From Parasponia andersonii (Eukaryota > Streptophyta > Magnoliopsida > Rosales > Cannabaceae), in assembly GCA_002914805.1 (NCBI GenBank), contig JXTB01000160.1, positions 32,854 through 96,853 on the forward strand: a stretch of DNA of 64,000 nt. Direction: 5' to 3'. The position numbers were made by a program, and so were the translations under genes. The notes beneath the pieces are model-generated. The model saw nothing but the letters and a program-made list of their open reading frames with translations. It was not told where the DNA came from and made no database searches. This document shows, one piece after another, positions 37,215-49,251 of the stretch; the first letter of the stretch is position 1, and every line of letters starts with the position of its first letter.

Positions 37215-37340
37215 TGTAGAAATGTGTACACACTTGACTATAAGTGTTGTGTGTGTACATATATGCATACACTTAGTATTAAGTGTCGAGTGTGCACACT
37301 AAGTGTGCACACCTCTTGGTACTCGGTGCCGTATGTGCAG
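37215..37340 (+). repeat. Cluster of AAGTGT / GTGTGCACAC palindromes
   Basis: The 10-bp palindrome GTGTGCACAC occurs twice within 25 bp, surrounded by TGTACACACTT, AAGTGTTGTGTGTGTACA, ATACACTTAGTATTAAGTGT and GTACTCGGTGCCGTATGTGC. Such clustered short palindromes could bind a CACTA accessory protein; that is inference. Confidence 0.5.
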
Positions 37341-38044
37341 CTTGTTAAACATAATTTTTGGAACATATGTTCATCATTTTAGTGCATCAAAATGTGTAAT
37401 AAAATATTGAATATCAAAAAAAGATGGGGAAACTTGTATCGTCTTTTGGAGGATCCTTAGTGGTTAGGATCCCCTAAAAGCGGTACAAGTTCTCTCCTCT
37501 TTTTTGGCACTTAAAATTTTATCTCTTAAAAATTTTAGATTTCATAATACACATAATAATTTTTAATATTAGATTAAAATCATAGTAAATAAAAATTGTG
37601 TATTAAATAAAAAATAATCATATGACACCTTAAATCATAAAACACCCCTATAAGACATAAAGCATGCTAAAATTTCCAAAATAATCCTAGAGTACACGAG
37701 ATACCAATAAAAGATGTAGATTTTCCGAAATACCCCTATGATACCCCTAAAAGTCCCGAAATTACAAAAATACCCATAGAAGAGAATAATCGATCTATAG
37801 TTATTCTGTTGGTTTATGATTTCTTTTCAAATATGTACACTTATCAACTATCTTTAATATATACATGATATATTTTATGCATGAAAAAAATTACCTTAGA
37901 CCTGTTCAGGAGTCAGTGAGAGATTATGCATCTCGATATCGACTTCTGAATTATTCCGTTTGGACAATTTGGGATTACACGTCATGTGTTGTCGTTTGCT
38001 TATAAACATTGTTCTCTGGTCGAGTTCTAGTGGTATTTCCTTGT

Positions 38045-38086
38045 GTTCTCTAAGTGTGTACATATATGTAGCACACTTAGGAGAAC
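38045..38086 (+). repeat. Inverted repeat upstream of the TNP2 gene
   Basis: GTTCTCTAAGTGTG (38045-38058) pairs with CACACTTAGGAGAAC (38072-38086), with one unpaired base and a 13-bp loop. It contains the same TAAGTGTG word as the 37.2-37.3 kb cluster and lies about 215 bp before the transposase ATG. Confidence 0.6.
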
Positions 38087-38300
38087 TGTGAGGAGTTGCT
38101 GCCGGAATTTCGGCATGAACGGAATAATGTTTGAGTGAATGATGGACCATATAATAAAGTAATCTTGAATGTGATAGGACCTTACCTTTTAGTAGTGGAG
38201 TGATAAGTTGGATTTAGGACACATGCACACAACTACTTTATATTTCATTGTATACGCTCTTTACTGATAATTGTTCTTTGCTATATGTGGACAATATAAG

Positions 38301-41300
38301 ATGGACATCGATAAGAGTTGGATGAGCATAAAGAATCGATTATCAACTCAGTTTAGAAGTGGTGCTAAGGCTTTTGCTGAGAGAACAAAAATATTTGTCA
38401 ACGATCAAGTTAAAGTGAGATGTTCGTGTAGAAGATGTTTGAATGGGAAATTCCAAGACCCAGATATAGTGGAACAACATATAGTTGATAAGGGCATCGA
38501 ACAGTCCTGTACTATATGGTCATATCACGGAGAATCATTTCTAGCAGTAACTGCGGAAAGCAAAGATGAAGGGGATGAGATGCATGATCTCATGGCTGAT
38601 ATTACTGGAGTAAGTGGATCAAGTCATTAAGTTGATCCAAACTTAGATGACATCCCGACAGATGGCAATCAAGACTCAGACAAATTTAGCAAATTATTTG
38701 AAGAGATGGAGAAAGAGTTGTATCCTTAGTGCACAAAGTTCTCATCACTTAACTTTTTAGTTAAGTTGACGCATTTGAAAGTCCTCAACAAGTGGAGCAA
38801 TAATTTATTTGATATGTTACTCAAATTATTGCTTGAATCATTTCCAGATGAGACTTATTTACTTGGATCGCACTATAAGGCTAAGGCAAAGTTTCGTGAT
38901 ATCGGACTTGGATACTAATCAATTCATGTATGCAAGTACGATTGTGGTATATTTTGGAAGGATAACTCAGCGTTAAACAGCTGTCCGGTATGTGGTGAAA
39001 GATGTTAGGAAGTATAGAAAAAAGTACCGAAGAAAATGATGAGGTATTTTCACATTATACCCCGATTGAAGCGGTTGTATAGTTCTCTGCATATTGCAAA
39101 GGACATGAGATGGCATGATTCAGGAAGGCCAAAAGAAGATGATGTTTTGAGATACCCTGCAGATGGTCTTGCCTAGAAGGATTTTGATGGAAAATATCCT
39201 TTATTTGTAGCTGATCCACGAAATGTCCGATTAGGGTTAGCAACAAATAGATTTAACCCATTTGGGAATATGAGCACTGCTTATAATATGTAGCAAGTTA
39301 TACTTGTTCTGTATAACCTGCCACTATGGAAGTACATGAAAGCAGACTCAATGATGTTGTCTCTCCTCATCCCTGGTCCTACTGCCCCTAGGAAGGACAT
39401 GGACATCTTCTTGAGGCTTTTGGTTGATGAGTTGAAGGAATTATGGTTGAATGGTGTTGAAACGAGAGATGCAGTAAGTGGTAACACGTTCTGTATACGG
39501 GCTGCAGTGATGTGGTCCATTAATGATTATCTATATGCCTTAATGTCAGGTTGGAGTACAAAAGGGTATAAAGCTTGTCCAACTTGTAATGAAGAAACCC
39601 ATCTGTGAGATCCGAAGTAAGGTAGCGTATATTGGGTACAGACGCTTTCTTCTGATGGATGATAAAATGAGGAGGAGAAGACAATATGATGGTCAATATG
39701 ACTTAATGCCGCTACCTAACAAGTACTCCAGAGATGATATTTTGAGTCAGTTAGAGTACTTACAGATCAGGTTACCTGGGAAACACAGATTATGGCAGAG
39801 TGAAGAGAAAACGTACTACAGTCGAGCTAAATTGGTCGAAAAAAGTCACTTTTTTCAAGCTTCATTATTGGTGGCACTTGTTACTGAGACATAATTTAAA
39901 TGTTATGCACATCGAGAAAAATATGTGTGACAGTGTCTTAGGAACTCTCTTGAGCATCGAGAAGAAATCAAAAGACACAAATAAAGCTAGACTTGATCTT
40001 GCAGATATGAATATTCGTAAGGAGTTACATTTATACAAAGTAGGAAACAAATGGAAGAAGCCATAAACTTCTTACACTTTAAATCCTAGGGAGCGAAAGA
40101 AGTTCTGTTAATTTATCAAGTCAGTTCAATTTCCTAATGGGTTTGCTTCCAACTTAGCAAAAAATGTAAGTGAAACAGAAGACAAGATATTTAGTTTAAA
40201 ATCACATGACTGTCATGTCTTATTCCAACGTCTTCTATCTGTTGGGATTAGACCGTATTTGAAGAAGGAAATCCGAGAGACCACTGAATTGTGGTTTTTT
40301 TTTCCAAAAGCTTTGTGCACGCACATTGAATGTGGTCAATCTAATAAAACTACAAAAAGATGTTGTAACCATATTAGCTAAGTTGGAAAGAATATTTCCA
40401 CCCGCCTTCTTTGATATAATGATTCACTTGATTCTACATTTACCAAAAGAGGCAATACAGGGTGGACCTATTCATTTTCGATGGATGTACTTAATTGAGC
40501 AGGCTATGGGAGTTTATAAATAGTATGTTCGAAATCGGGCATGTCGAGAAGGGTCTATTGTTGAAGTGTATGTTGTTACAGAGGCGTTTACATTTTGCTT
40601 TATGTATTTGTAGGGTGCCGAAACTCGATTCAATTGACCCGAATGTAATGAAATTGCTGTTAATGCTCGACCAAACCACATATTGTCAGTCTTTAAGCCT
40701 GTTGGTCACCCACTGAGCAAAAAACACATTATTATTCTTAATCCTTCTAATCGGCTTAAAATTGAGTGGTATGTAATGAACAACTGCCCGGAAGTACAAA
40801 AATATCTTAAGTAAGTATTTTATACCCTTCTATGCTTTTTATTCAATGTTATTAGAACTTCCCTAATGTATGACACTACATATATGTAGTGAGCATATGA
40901 GAGAGTTAGAGGCTAAAGGTAATGCAAACCTAGAACGACAACAAGAAGTTGAGTTTCTTGCATGGTTTAAATCTCAAGTAAGCTTCTTTTGTATAATTTC
41001 CTAAATTTCACTAATCTTTGCACTAAATTATGTGTTATCTAATGATTTTTTTATATTAGATATATCAATTACGAACATCAAGTTCAGATGAGCTTAACAA
41101 TGAATTGTATGCATTGGCTAGTAGATCCAACTTCTCAAATTCCTCCTACCTTGGTTATGTGGTGAATGGGATAAAGTTTCTAGTTGATAAGCATGACAGT
41201 AAACGTAACACCCAGAATTATGGTGTCCATATTCTTGGATCTGATGGAAATTACTTCTATGGTATACTGGAACAAGTTCTAGAGTTATCATATATTAAAG

Positions 41301-41845
41301 GGTGCAACGTGATATTGTTTAGATACAGGTGGTTCGACACTAATCTGAGAAAAAAACAGATTCCGCTAGACGAACAATTCACAAGTATATACATAGGTGC
41401 TTATTGGTACAAAAATGACTCATTTATACCTACGTCACAAGCAGAGCTGATTTATTACACCAATGATGATAAAAATGGGCCATTGTGAAAACTTGTTAAT
41501 AAGTATACACCTCGAAACATATGGGACTTTCCAGATGCGGTAGATATTTCCGATATTGCATCAACAAGCACCGATGTTCCTATTTCGCAAGAAACAAATT
41601 CTTTGTCATTCCAATTATAGGTTAAGCTTCTGAAAATGGAAAATGTTCGATTTCATTGGAAAGACGTTGAACCAGATGAAGTTGACAATATTGATGACCT
41701 TATCTGTCAAGCTCGTGTTGTGATCCCTAATGACTTCTTAGTTGATGATGATGAATTCGAAGACGATACTTTAGAGGAATACAATGATGATGATAGTGAT
41801 ACAAGTTCTGAAGAAGAGAATGGAATATCTGATAATATAACATAA
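38301..41845 (+). pseudogene. CACTA transposase (TNP2 / TnpD type), degenerate
   Basis: The ATG at 38301 opens a transposase-associated domain (MDIDKSWM, RCSCRRC, WSYHGE). The TNP2 core follows in broken frames: CPVCGERC, HIAKDMRWHDSGRPKEDD, DPRNVRLGLATNRFNPFGN, LLIPGPTAPRKDMD, GWSTKGYKACPTCNEET, LNVMHIEKNMCDSVLGTLL. DUF4218-like sequence is at 40345-40520 (FPPAFFDIMIHLILHLP, HFRWMY) and DUF4216-like at 41105-41488 (YGVHILGSDGNYFYGIL, VILFRYRWFD). The acidic tail ends at 41845. Two introns with GTAAGT/GTAAGC donors and TAG acceptors fit at about 40812-40890 and 40981-41060. The protein would bind and cut the CACTA ends. At least ten stops and several frame changes make it inactive; many stops are TAG in place of Trp. 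Confidence 0.85.
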
Positions 41846-41949
41846 TTTTCTATTCTAGTGTATATAGAGTTTTGAAAATTTTGTGTTTATTATTTTTTAT
41901 ATTGCTATGTAACGTTTCTAAACTATGATAATGTTATTTTTTGTAGGAT

Positions 41950-43478
41950 TTCTAGCCACGGGAGCACTCCCCTAGCAACTAGTACTACCTCCGGTTCCAA
42001 CTCTAGAGATGATAGACATGATCCTAAGGGAAAGAGGGTTAGGGAAGAGATGAGAGTTTGTTCGGTCGAAAAAAAAAACTTAGGAGGCTTAAGACCGACT
42101 GATTGAAGGTCGAGTTTTGTGAGAAGATAGGAAGCCTATCTTAGATCATGGCAAGATGTTCTTGAACATTCTTGTCAAGACGATTAGAGACACCATCCCA
42201 GTTTCCACTTCGACATGGAAAGATGTGAAGAAAGAAGACATTGAGCTCATTTTGAATCGGATGGACATCAGTGAGTTTCCTAAAATATTTATTTTAAGCT
42301 ATTTTAATAAAAGCCTTTATTTATAATTGTCCATTTTAATTTCGTAGGTGAAGTTTGATTATTCTCAGTCTAATGCACTCTTCATGGACTCTATTGAGTA
42401 GTTCATGATGGCATATTTATGGGATTGGTGCAATATGATGCGGAATCATTTTACGAAAATGGGGGGTAAGAGGGATATGGCTTTTATTAAGGCCAATCCG
42501 TACAAGAACATTCCCTTCGATCAGTGGAATATTTTGTGTGATCGTTTCGGTTCTCAAGAGTTTGAGGCAATTAACAAGCTTTTACAAAAAAAAAATTTAA
42601 TTATTAAGAATAAATTATAATTAATAGTGAAATTAACAATTTGTGTATTTTTGCAGAAACTCTCGACACAGAACTCGGAAAATCGTTTTAAGTAATTATA
42701 TTCGCCTGCACAGGAGTTGTCTACCATGATTAGCCAGATGAAGGTTAAGGTTAGAAAGTCAAACATTTTCTCTAATCAATACAAAATATACTATAACCAA
42801 ATAATCTACCTTTTTTTTTTTTTTTCTATTTTTCATAGGGCAACCCAGAGACCGGAGAGCTTATGAGCCCAATTGACTACTTCAAGAGCTGCCATCTCAA
42901 GTCGTCTGATTGACGGAACGAGTACACTCAGGAGAAATATGTAAGAATTCATTTTGTTTGTTTAAAATATTTAATTTTCGTATATAAATTAAAATTATTT
43001 AATTTTTATTTTATTTTGTAGTTGGAGATGGTTACATATAGGGCAGAGGCGCTCACTTAAACTGAGTCTCGTGCTCAGTCTGAGCTTGGGGATGGTGCCT
43101 CGTCTGCTGAGTCTGTGGTAGGGCCAACACAGGTCGATAAATTTTAGATCATGTCCAAGGCTTTAGGGACTAGATCTAGGTGGCAGAAAAGATTGGGAGT
43201 ACTCCCTCGGCTGAAAAGTATAGGAGGACAGAGAGCTGCCAGCACGAGACAAGTTGCTGAGACCATCGCCATCTTGAAGCAGCAGCTAGCTGAGAAAGGC
43301 ACGGAGCACGCACGGCGGATCGACGAGACTCAGCGACAAATGGCCGAAAAGGAAGAAGAGAACTTACACCGCCTCGAGGAGACTCAACGACAACTCAACG
43401 AGTAAAATCGGATGCTTCAAACATTGATTACAAAACTCAGCATCGAGATGCCACTACCTCCGCCTCCAGAATTGTAGA
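41950..43478 (+). pseudogene. Second CACTA gene (Transposase_24 / TnpA-like), degenerate
   Basis: Exon pieces lie after TTTTTGTAG|GATTTC (41947), TTTCGTAG (near 42347), TTTTTGCAG (42656) and TTTTCATAG (42838). They give W-D-W-rich sequence (YLWDWCNMMRNHF), MGGKRDMAFIKANPYKN, FDQWNILCDRFGS and ETGELMSPIDYFKSCHLK, the order seen in the plant Transposase_24 family of En/Spm elements. The last part (43151-43405) is a charged heptad-type coiled coil with repeated ETQRQMAEKEEE units. The family is thought to bind subterminal repeats and assist transposition. Several stops interrupt it. Confidence 0.7.
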
Positions 43479-43669
43479 CATTTTTTATTTTATAATATGT
43501 TATAATTTTAGATACAATTTGTATATTTAATAAAATTTGTATTAATATATCTTCTTTAAAATTTTAATATATTAGTTAACCAAATTAATTATTAATTATT
43601 ATTAATTAATTAATAATTATAACAATCAAATAAATAATTTTTTTTAACAAATTAATAAAATTTTTGCCG

Positions 43670-44160
43670 ACACAGAATTGCGTCAGTAAAAAATTATTTA
43701 TATTCTATAAAAATACATTCACCGATAGGTTATGTCATCAGTAAAGGTATTTTTATTTTTAAAAATATTTTCTAGATATCCACCGACGCATTTTGTCGTC
43801 GGAAAATGTATTGTATATTTTTAAATTATTTCTTTAATAACTTTCACCGACATATAAATACGTCGGTAATTGTTTGACTTTCACCGCAGTAGATTCCGAA
43901 TATGGTCATATTTTTGCCGACGAAAAACTTTGGCCGACGCAAACCGTGCATCGTTAAAACTCACTAATGTATCGTTGAAGGTTACTTTTACCGACGAAAT
44001 TAAGTTTTTGTCAGAAAGTGACATTTAGCTACGGTCTTACACCGACGATAGTCGCCGATGAAGACTTGCGTCGGTAATTGTCAAATACCTTTTGCCGACA
44101 ATTTTATGTCACTTTTTCCGACGACAAAATGCATCGGCGAAAGTCATGTTTCTTGTAGTA
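43670..44160 (+). repeat. Right CACTA terminal and subterminal repeats
   Basis: Dense CCGACG/CGTCGG motifs in both orientations (TTGCCGACAC, CACCGACGCATTTTGTCGTC, ACGTCGGTAAT, TTGCCGACGAAAA, GCGTCGGTAATTG). It ends in CTTGTAGTA at 44160, the complement of the left end apart from the terminal base. Confidence 0.75.
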
Positions 44161-44569
44161 ACTAGAAGTGATGTGCTTACAAAGCCATAAACAACGTAAT
44201 TAGAATTTTACCCTCCAACACTCTCAACACTCCCAAGAATCTTCCCAACGATCAAAGACCAACTGAGTCTGCAAAAAGTAAGTAAAATTGTGAGCGTAAA
44301 ATTGAACTTTGGAAAAGGTAAGTGGGACCATAATGGACTCAACGATCCGGGAAAGTCTTAAGACAACTATGCCTCTAATGAATATCTGGGTTACCAGATT
44401 TGACAGCCAGAAATATCTAGAGGATGTCAAACGATGAACACACTGTCAATTACATAAAGTGAGATGCAGGAGAACTGAGATGGCAGCAAAAAAGGATTAT
44501 TTTTTTTTCCTTCTAAAAAATTGTTCCACGTGAAAAAATATATATAATTCTTGCTGTAACTCTAACAAA

Positions 44570-45264
44570 TTAAATACTAGGCAGTTCAAAATGACACTAG
44601 GGACAAAACGTGCTACTTTGCAACCATTTAACAATGCACTGTCCATTAAAAAGGTGCGTACGCGGTAACTTAGTAGCTTCCGAACCAACCAAAACATCAT
44701 CCAAACATACCGAACATGAAACCACTACTTGATCATCAATTCTCACCCTCTTCAAACCCTCAATCGAACTTTTACTTGCCGCCACGAAACCAATCTCAAC
44801 TGTCCGATCTTCACCATCAAACGGTTTATTAGCAGTAGTAGGAAGTACTACATCAACCAAAACATCAATATTATCCACGTTTACAAACAAAAGCTTATAC
44901 CTCCCTGATCTCTGTCGTTCCACATCTTACGGCTGCAACTGACAATCTGATCCGCTAGGAAAGGGAAAGAACAAGGGACATAGAGATCATCCACAAGCAG
45001 GGCGTTTATGGCGGCCTTGGCCTCGGAGATGTCGTTGTTCATCAGTTTCTCCAGTGGGAGGAGAAACGCTTTCGAAAAAACGACATATTCTTCAGTGTCA
45101 TCATGGAATAGGGTTTCTTCGTTGTCAAACTGCCGGGCTCGTGTAATATGTTGATTATGAATTAGTTGTAGTTGTGGTGTTTGGGGAAGAAGATGAATCA
45201 TCCACTATCCCGTAGGATGGCCATAATCGGTAGCAGGGATCCCCGGTCAATTGAAGTGAACCAT
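44570..45264 (-). pseudogene. RING-H2 pseudogene (family member 3), frameshifted
   Basis: It aligns with the 32005-32724 gene along its length. The start region around 45264 has a one-base indel and stops. One frame (45201-44881) carries the N-terminal region (HDDTEEYVVFS, LLPLEKLM, IVSCSRKMWND); a frameshift near 44900 leads into the next frame (44923-44597), GRYKLLFVNVDNIDVLVDVV and the RING. The RING itself is broken: the third Cys ligand is Arg (LPRTH), the second His is Asn (LFNGQC), and CPLC reads CP-stop-C at 44597-44599. It cannot bind zinc normally. It lies directly beside the CACTA right end. Confidence 0.85.
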
Positions 45265-46229
45265 TATTATCAAGAAGAGAATGAATACGGTTAATAATCA
45301 ATTAACGGATTGAGACTACCGCGTATTTATTTAGAGAAAGGGAGAGATTTATTTATTTACTTATTTTTATTTTTAAAAGAGAGTAGAGAGTGAGGGATTA
45401 GGGTTTAAAAAATTCAATTTGTACATCATTTACTCCCCAAGGTACGTAATTATTTTTTATTGAACCGAATAAATCTTGGAGAGCAAACAATTAATTTATA
45501 AATTAAATTAAATTAGTGAAATAAAAGTTAAAAGGAATAAAGTGAAAATTAAGGGAGAAAAGAAACCCAAGATTTTGAAGGAGAAAGAAAGGGGCAAGTT
45601 ACCTAAATATTTGGTAGGGTTATATGTTTATTTGGAAACACAAATAAATATGGGTATGGAAAGGGGGAAAAATCAATGTGGATACGTGGGGCATATTTTC
45701 AAAAAATAAGTAAAATGGTTAGTGTAAAAATTGAAGTTTGGAATATGCCCCAATCAATTAGGCTATACAATGAACCTGTCCTTGCCTTCACATTATGAGG
45801 GAAATGGGTGGCTACATGATTGCAAATGAACTGTGATTTATTCATTTTTTATTCCTCTTAAATGATATCAGTTTTTATTTCATAATTTTAATTTCTTTTG
45901 AAGGTGAAGCTTTTACTTTTTATACTTCAAATCATCGACCACTAAATAGGCAATACAACTCAGAATTATATCAGATGAAAATGAGAAACAATTCTCACTA
46001 AAACATAACTTTGCGAGATTTTTGTATTGAATGTATTTCGTAAATCTTGAGTCAGAAAGTCCAAAAATTAATTTATAGAGTCCATCAAAATTCCAAGTAC
46101 TTAAAATTTTGAAAATATGCTCTTTCGGAACTATATTACCCCGTCTATCTGCCAAATCCTCAAATAGTAGTAATAAAATCCTCATACAATCACCTATCAG
46201 GAACAAGAAACTTGGTTAAATAGATAGAC
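45265..46229. other. Non-coding spacer
   Basis: Upstream side of RING pseudogene 3, then AT-rich sequence. A 97-codon minus-strand frame at 45913-46206 has no recognisable motif and low-complexity composition, so it is not called as a gene. Confidence 0.45.
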
Positions 46230-47723
46230 CTGAGGAAGAAAAATAAAATAAAGTAGAAGGAACAATCAAAGAGGGATAGGACAGCAAGCATAAGCCAAGC
46301 GACTTGCCTAGCCAACAGGACAACCGACTCGAATAAACAATCACCTGAAAGGGGGCAAAATAAGAGGGGTGAGCTCGAGAGCTCAGTAGGAAAGTAGTTA
46401 CCTCATGTAAAAACCTTTTTAGTGATGGAAAGCCCCTGCATGATTAGTTAATCCAAAAATACCATTTTTTTAGCAAAACCATATGTATATATACTTATAT
46501 ATATATATATATATATATCTATTTCTAAAGTTGATAGTTCATATATGTATAGGCATATAACTATATATATATAGATATGAAAATATATTGTCCAAAATCA
46601 ATAGTCCGTATGCACATACATATATATAGATATAAAAAAAGTATAATATCTAAAAATCAATCAGTCCACAAACATATGATATAAATCTATATCCATGAGT
46701 TTACTACCTCTCATCAATGGAAACTAGGGTGTTAGCACTACGTTGACATATAGCCTGCCTAACACCTAGCCCATAACTGGAAGGGATATCCGTGTGTCGC
46801 CTACAAAATCTGGAGGGGCAACTGCATTGTCTACACCTGCCAAATGGGGAGGTAATCAAAAGAAATACCCCGCGCGGATTCACGGACTCTGCATCATCAG
46901 TAGGGCCGCAGTGCCATAATGTAAAAATCTCATGATGCTAACCTGGAATTCATGTGTGATCCTATGACATGTGTACTATGAACTGATGTGTAAAAGTAAC
47001 CATGTAGTAATTTAAGTTCAAATGATGCTCTGGTTTTTAATAAAATGGTTAATTAAATTTTGTAGAAAAATAGGCAGCATAACAGCCCTATTTTTAACAT
47101 ATCCAAAAATAACTAATACTCAGAAAAATCCCAAAGTAATCCCATATATAAATCATATCATTCAATTCCATCACAGATATTTAAAAGTTATAAAGTCACG
47201 TTTGTTCTCATATATTGCAGAAAATAAGTTTTATTCAAAAATAATGTAAAAGAGAGGTAACCGAATCCCTACCTCACTAGAAAAGTGAAACCACACTATT
47301 AGATGCTCAAGGTGTCGATTGGACGATCGTTCAGAGGGTCACTTGGGAAATATCGATCCCTTAACGAAGCTTCGAATCAATGAACGGATCTCTTCATTGA
47401 ATTCCTAATGTCCGAATAGCTAAGTTAGACGTATAACTCAACCAATTCGGATCTGGGCTGACACTGGACTGGTAGCACACAAAACTAGATAAAATCGAAG
47501 CTATTAGATATTGACTTTCGTGCCGGTCACTAAATATAGTCAATATATATATATATATATATCAAACTTCACCATTTTCNNNNNNNNNNNNNNNNNNNNN
47601 NNNNNNNNNNNNNNNNNNNNNNNNNNNNNNNNNNNNNNNNNNNNNNNNNNNNNNNNNNNNNNNNNNNNNNNNNNNNNNCTGGTCAAATGACCATTTTACC
47701 CCTGTAAAAATTGTGATTTTACA
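46230..47723 (-). repeat. LTR-like sequence related to the LARD and solo LTR
   Basis: Phrases in the same order as in 4380-5400 and 60300-61350: CACCTGAAAGGGGGCAAAAT, GGGTGAGC..., a CATG/GATCCTATG block, CTACCTCA near the centre, then GGTTAGAC/AGTTAGACGTATAA. The right end TTTTACA (47721-47723) is the LTR-start signature seen from the plus strand. The left end was not found and a gap (47580-47678) interrupts it. TA tracts occur at 46495-46520 and 47541-47560. Confidence 0.5.
47580..47678. other. Assembly gap (99 N)
   Basis: Unknown sequence inside the LTR-like region. Confidence 1.
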
Positions 47724-47725
47724 AT

Positions 47726-48662
47726 TATATATCCTGGCACCACTTCAGAGCTTCCCTCGTAGCTAGTAACTCCGTAACATAGAGCCTTTGAAAGATTGGG
47801 ACGGCTTTGGATAACACATCAAGCACAATATCTTCGTCATCATTCCTGACCACGGCACCTACTTCTATACATCCCAAACCAGAATTTACCGAAGCATCAG
47901 CATTAAGCTCAAGCTTACCAGTTAGAGGACAACGCCATAGATCGCGAATGACGACAGGCTTAGTAGCTGGGATTTCAGTACGCACCCGAGTCTCCTGAAA
48001 CTCATAAAGGAATCGCCCAGTAGATTCACAGAGTTCCTCAGGTTTTCGGCCTGCAGCTCCATGTCATACAACATTTCTCTCATTCCATAAGCTCCAAAAG
48101 AGCCACTGCAACATCTTCGAAATCCTTTCTACAGAGCTGCTGGAAGATCAAGAACAACCACTCCTCATGAGAACGATCTTTGTTCAGCACCATCATCGAA
48201 TACCAGGGACTAATTCTCTAGCAAGCAACTGAAAACGGACATGAGAGAAAAGCATGAGAAATAGTCTCCTTTTCAACTCCACACCAAAGGCATATCTTAG
48301 AACAATTAACACCTCTTTTGTTAAGAGCGGCTACTATAGGAAGGATGCCATGGAATACTGTCCAAAGAAAAATTTTAATTTTAGATAGGAATAAGCAACT
48401 TCCATAAACCTCGCCACCAGCACCTAAAAAGAATGTAGATGGACAAACATCTTACAAAGAATCCATCATAACCTTATAATCAGATCTCACAGCGTCCAAA
48501 TTTGTTATGACGCCAAAAGAGATAGTCCTTAACATTTCTTAAACTCAATGGGATATGAGGGATAAGATTACTATCTACTTCCAAGAACACTTGAAGAACA
48601 AAATCCATATTCCATCCCTTTGGTTTCTCTAGCGAAAAATCCGCAACTCGCCAAGAGTCAGA
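47726..48662 (-). pseudogene. LINE reverse-transcriptase relic: zf-RVT plus RNase H
   Basis: Read on the minus strand from 48662. A zinc-binding region follows the plant non-LTR RT pattern (DSWRVADFSLEKPKGWN, IPLSLRNVKDYLFW, KIKIFLWTVFHGILP, CSKICLWCGVEKETISHAF) and is broken by stops and frame changes. It is followed by an RVT_3-type RNase H segment, open over 47985-47725, with LTGKLELNADASV, GAVVRNDDEDIVLDVLS and ELLATREALKWCQD. DAS would carry the first catalytic Asp and the E of ELLA is in the expected place. The RT core is absent upstream and the RNase H is cut at LTR-like sequence, so both ends are truncated. It is inactive. Confidence 0.75.
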
Positions 48663-49250
48663 TATGCATATTATACTTATATATCTATAAATATTAATTC
48701 TTTTTTTTTCTTATATGCATATTATACTTATCTATGCCATTTATTAAAATCAATATATATTTATACGTAATAAGCGATCACATATATTGTACACATTTAC
48801 ATGAGAGAAGGATTTTGCTAGCTAAGGCTTAATACGAGAAAGAGGCATAACATTTGAGGGCCGCCCATTAGCTAGGTATATGGCACGACACAATTTTTTT
48901 CTTTGTTCCAAATAAGAAAGGACACAGATTGATTCCGGGTCATGCCAAGCACGAGACAAAGTGTTGGATCATATTTTAGGCACTACAGACGACACAACAT
49001 AACAAGATATTGGGCACGAGCAAGATACAACTCATTATAAAAGATAAAAAGCTAGCATATCACTACAGTATCAAAAATATTTTATTTTACATAACAACCT
49101 TATAGGAAACAATTATGTATGTACTTTATAATTTATAAAATAATAAATAAAACAATACTTATAATTACTACAAGAAACCAATATGAATTCTCACCTAAAT
49201 TGATATCAAAAGATTTGTTCAATCGTTAGAAATGTAAATTTTTTTAAAAA
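48663..49250. other. Non-coding spacer
   Basis: Contains a short direct repeat (ATATGCATATTATACTTAT at about 48662-48681 and 48714-48733) and AT-rich sequence. No gene seen. Confidence 0.5.
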
Positions 49251-49251
49251 A

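Larger units (their letters stand above)
34601..38044 (+). other. 5' non-coding interior of the CACTA element
   Basis: Sequence before the transposase gene without recognisable domains, AT-rich with T-runs. It holds the 64-bp duplication and the GTGTGCACAC cluster listed separately. It may be leader and intron sequence of the transposon transcript. Confidence 0.4.
33985..44160 (+). mobile_element. CACTA (En/Spm) DNA transposon, full length but decayed
   Basis: The left end is CACTACAAGAAAACCAACTT. The right end, reverse-complemented, is TACTACAAGAAACATGACTT, so the inverted repeats match over about 12 bp with the first base changed. Both subterminal regions are dense in ACCGACG/CGTCGG motifs, typical of plant CACTA elements and likely binding sites for the element's own protein. 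Between them, on the plus strand, are a TNP2-type transposase gene (38301-41845) and a Transposase_24-type gene (41950-43478), both with many stops. The 3-bp flanks (TCA, ACT) do not match, so the target duplication has decayed or one end is slightly misplaced. It cannot be autonomous. Confidence 0.85.

Noticed and set aside
44597..44923. RING frame as a functional truncated gene
   Set aside because: Two zinc ligands are replaced and the last Cys pair is cut by a stop.
45913..46206. 97-codon minus-strand frame
   Set aside because: AT-rich, no motif, lies beside LTR-like sequence. I also tested whether it continues the LINE RNase H across the LTR; the joined frame meets stops and does not match.
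47807..47998. Ser/Thr-rich plus-strand frame
   Set aside because: Antisense shadow of the LINE RNase H segment.
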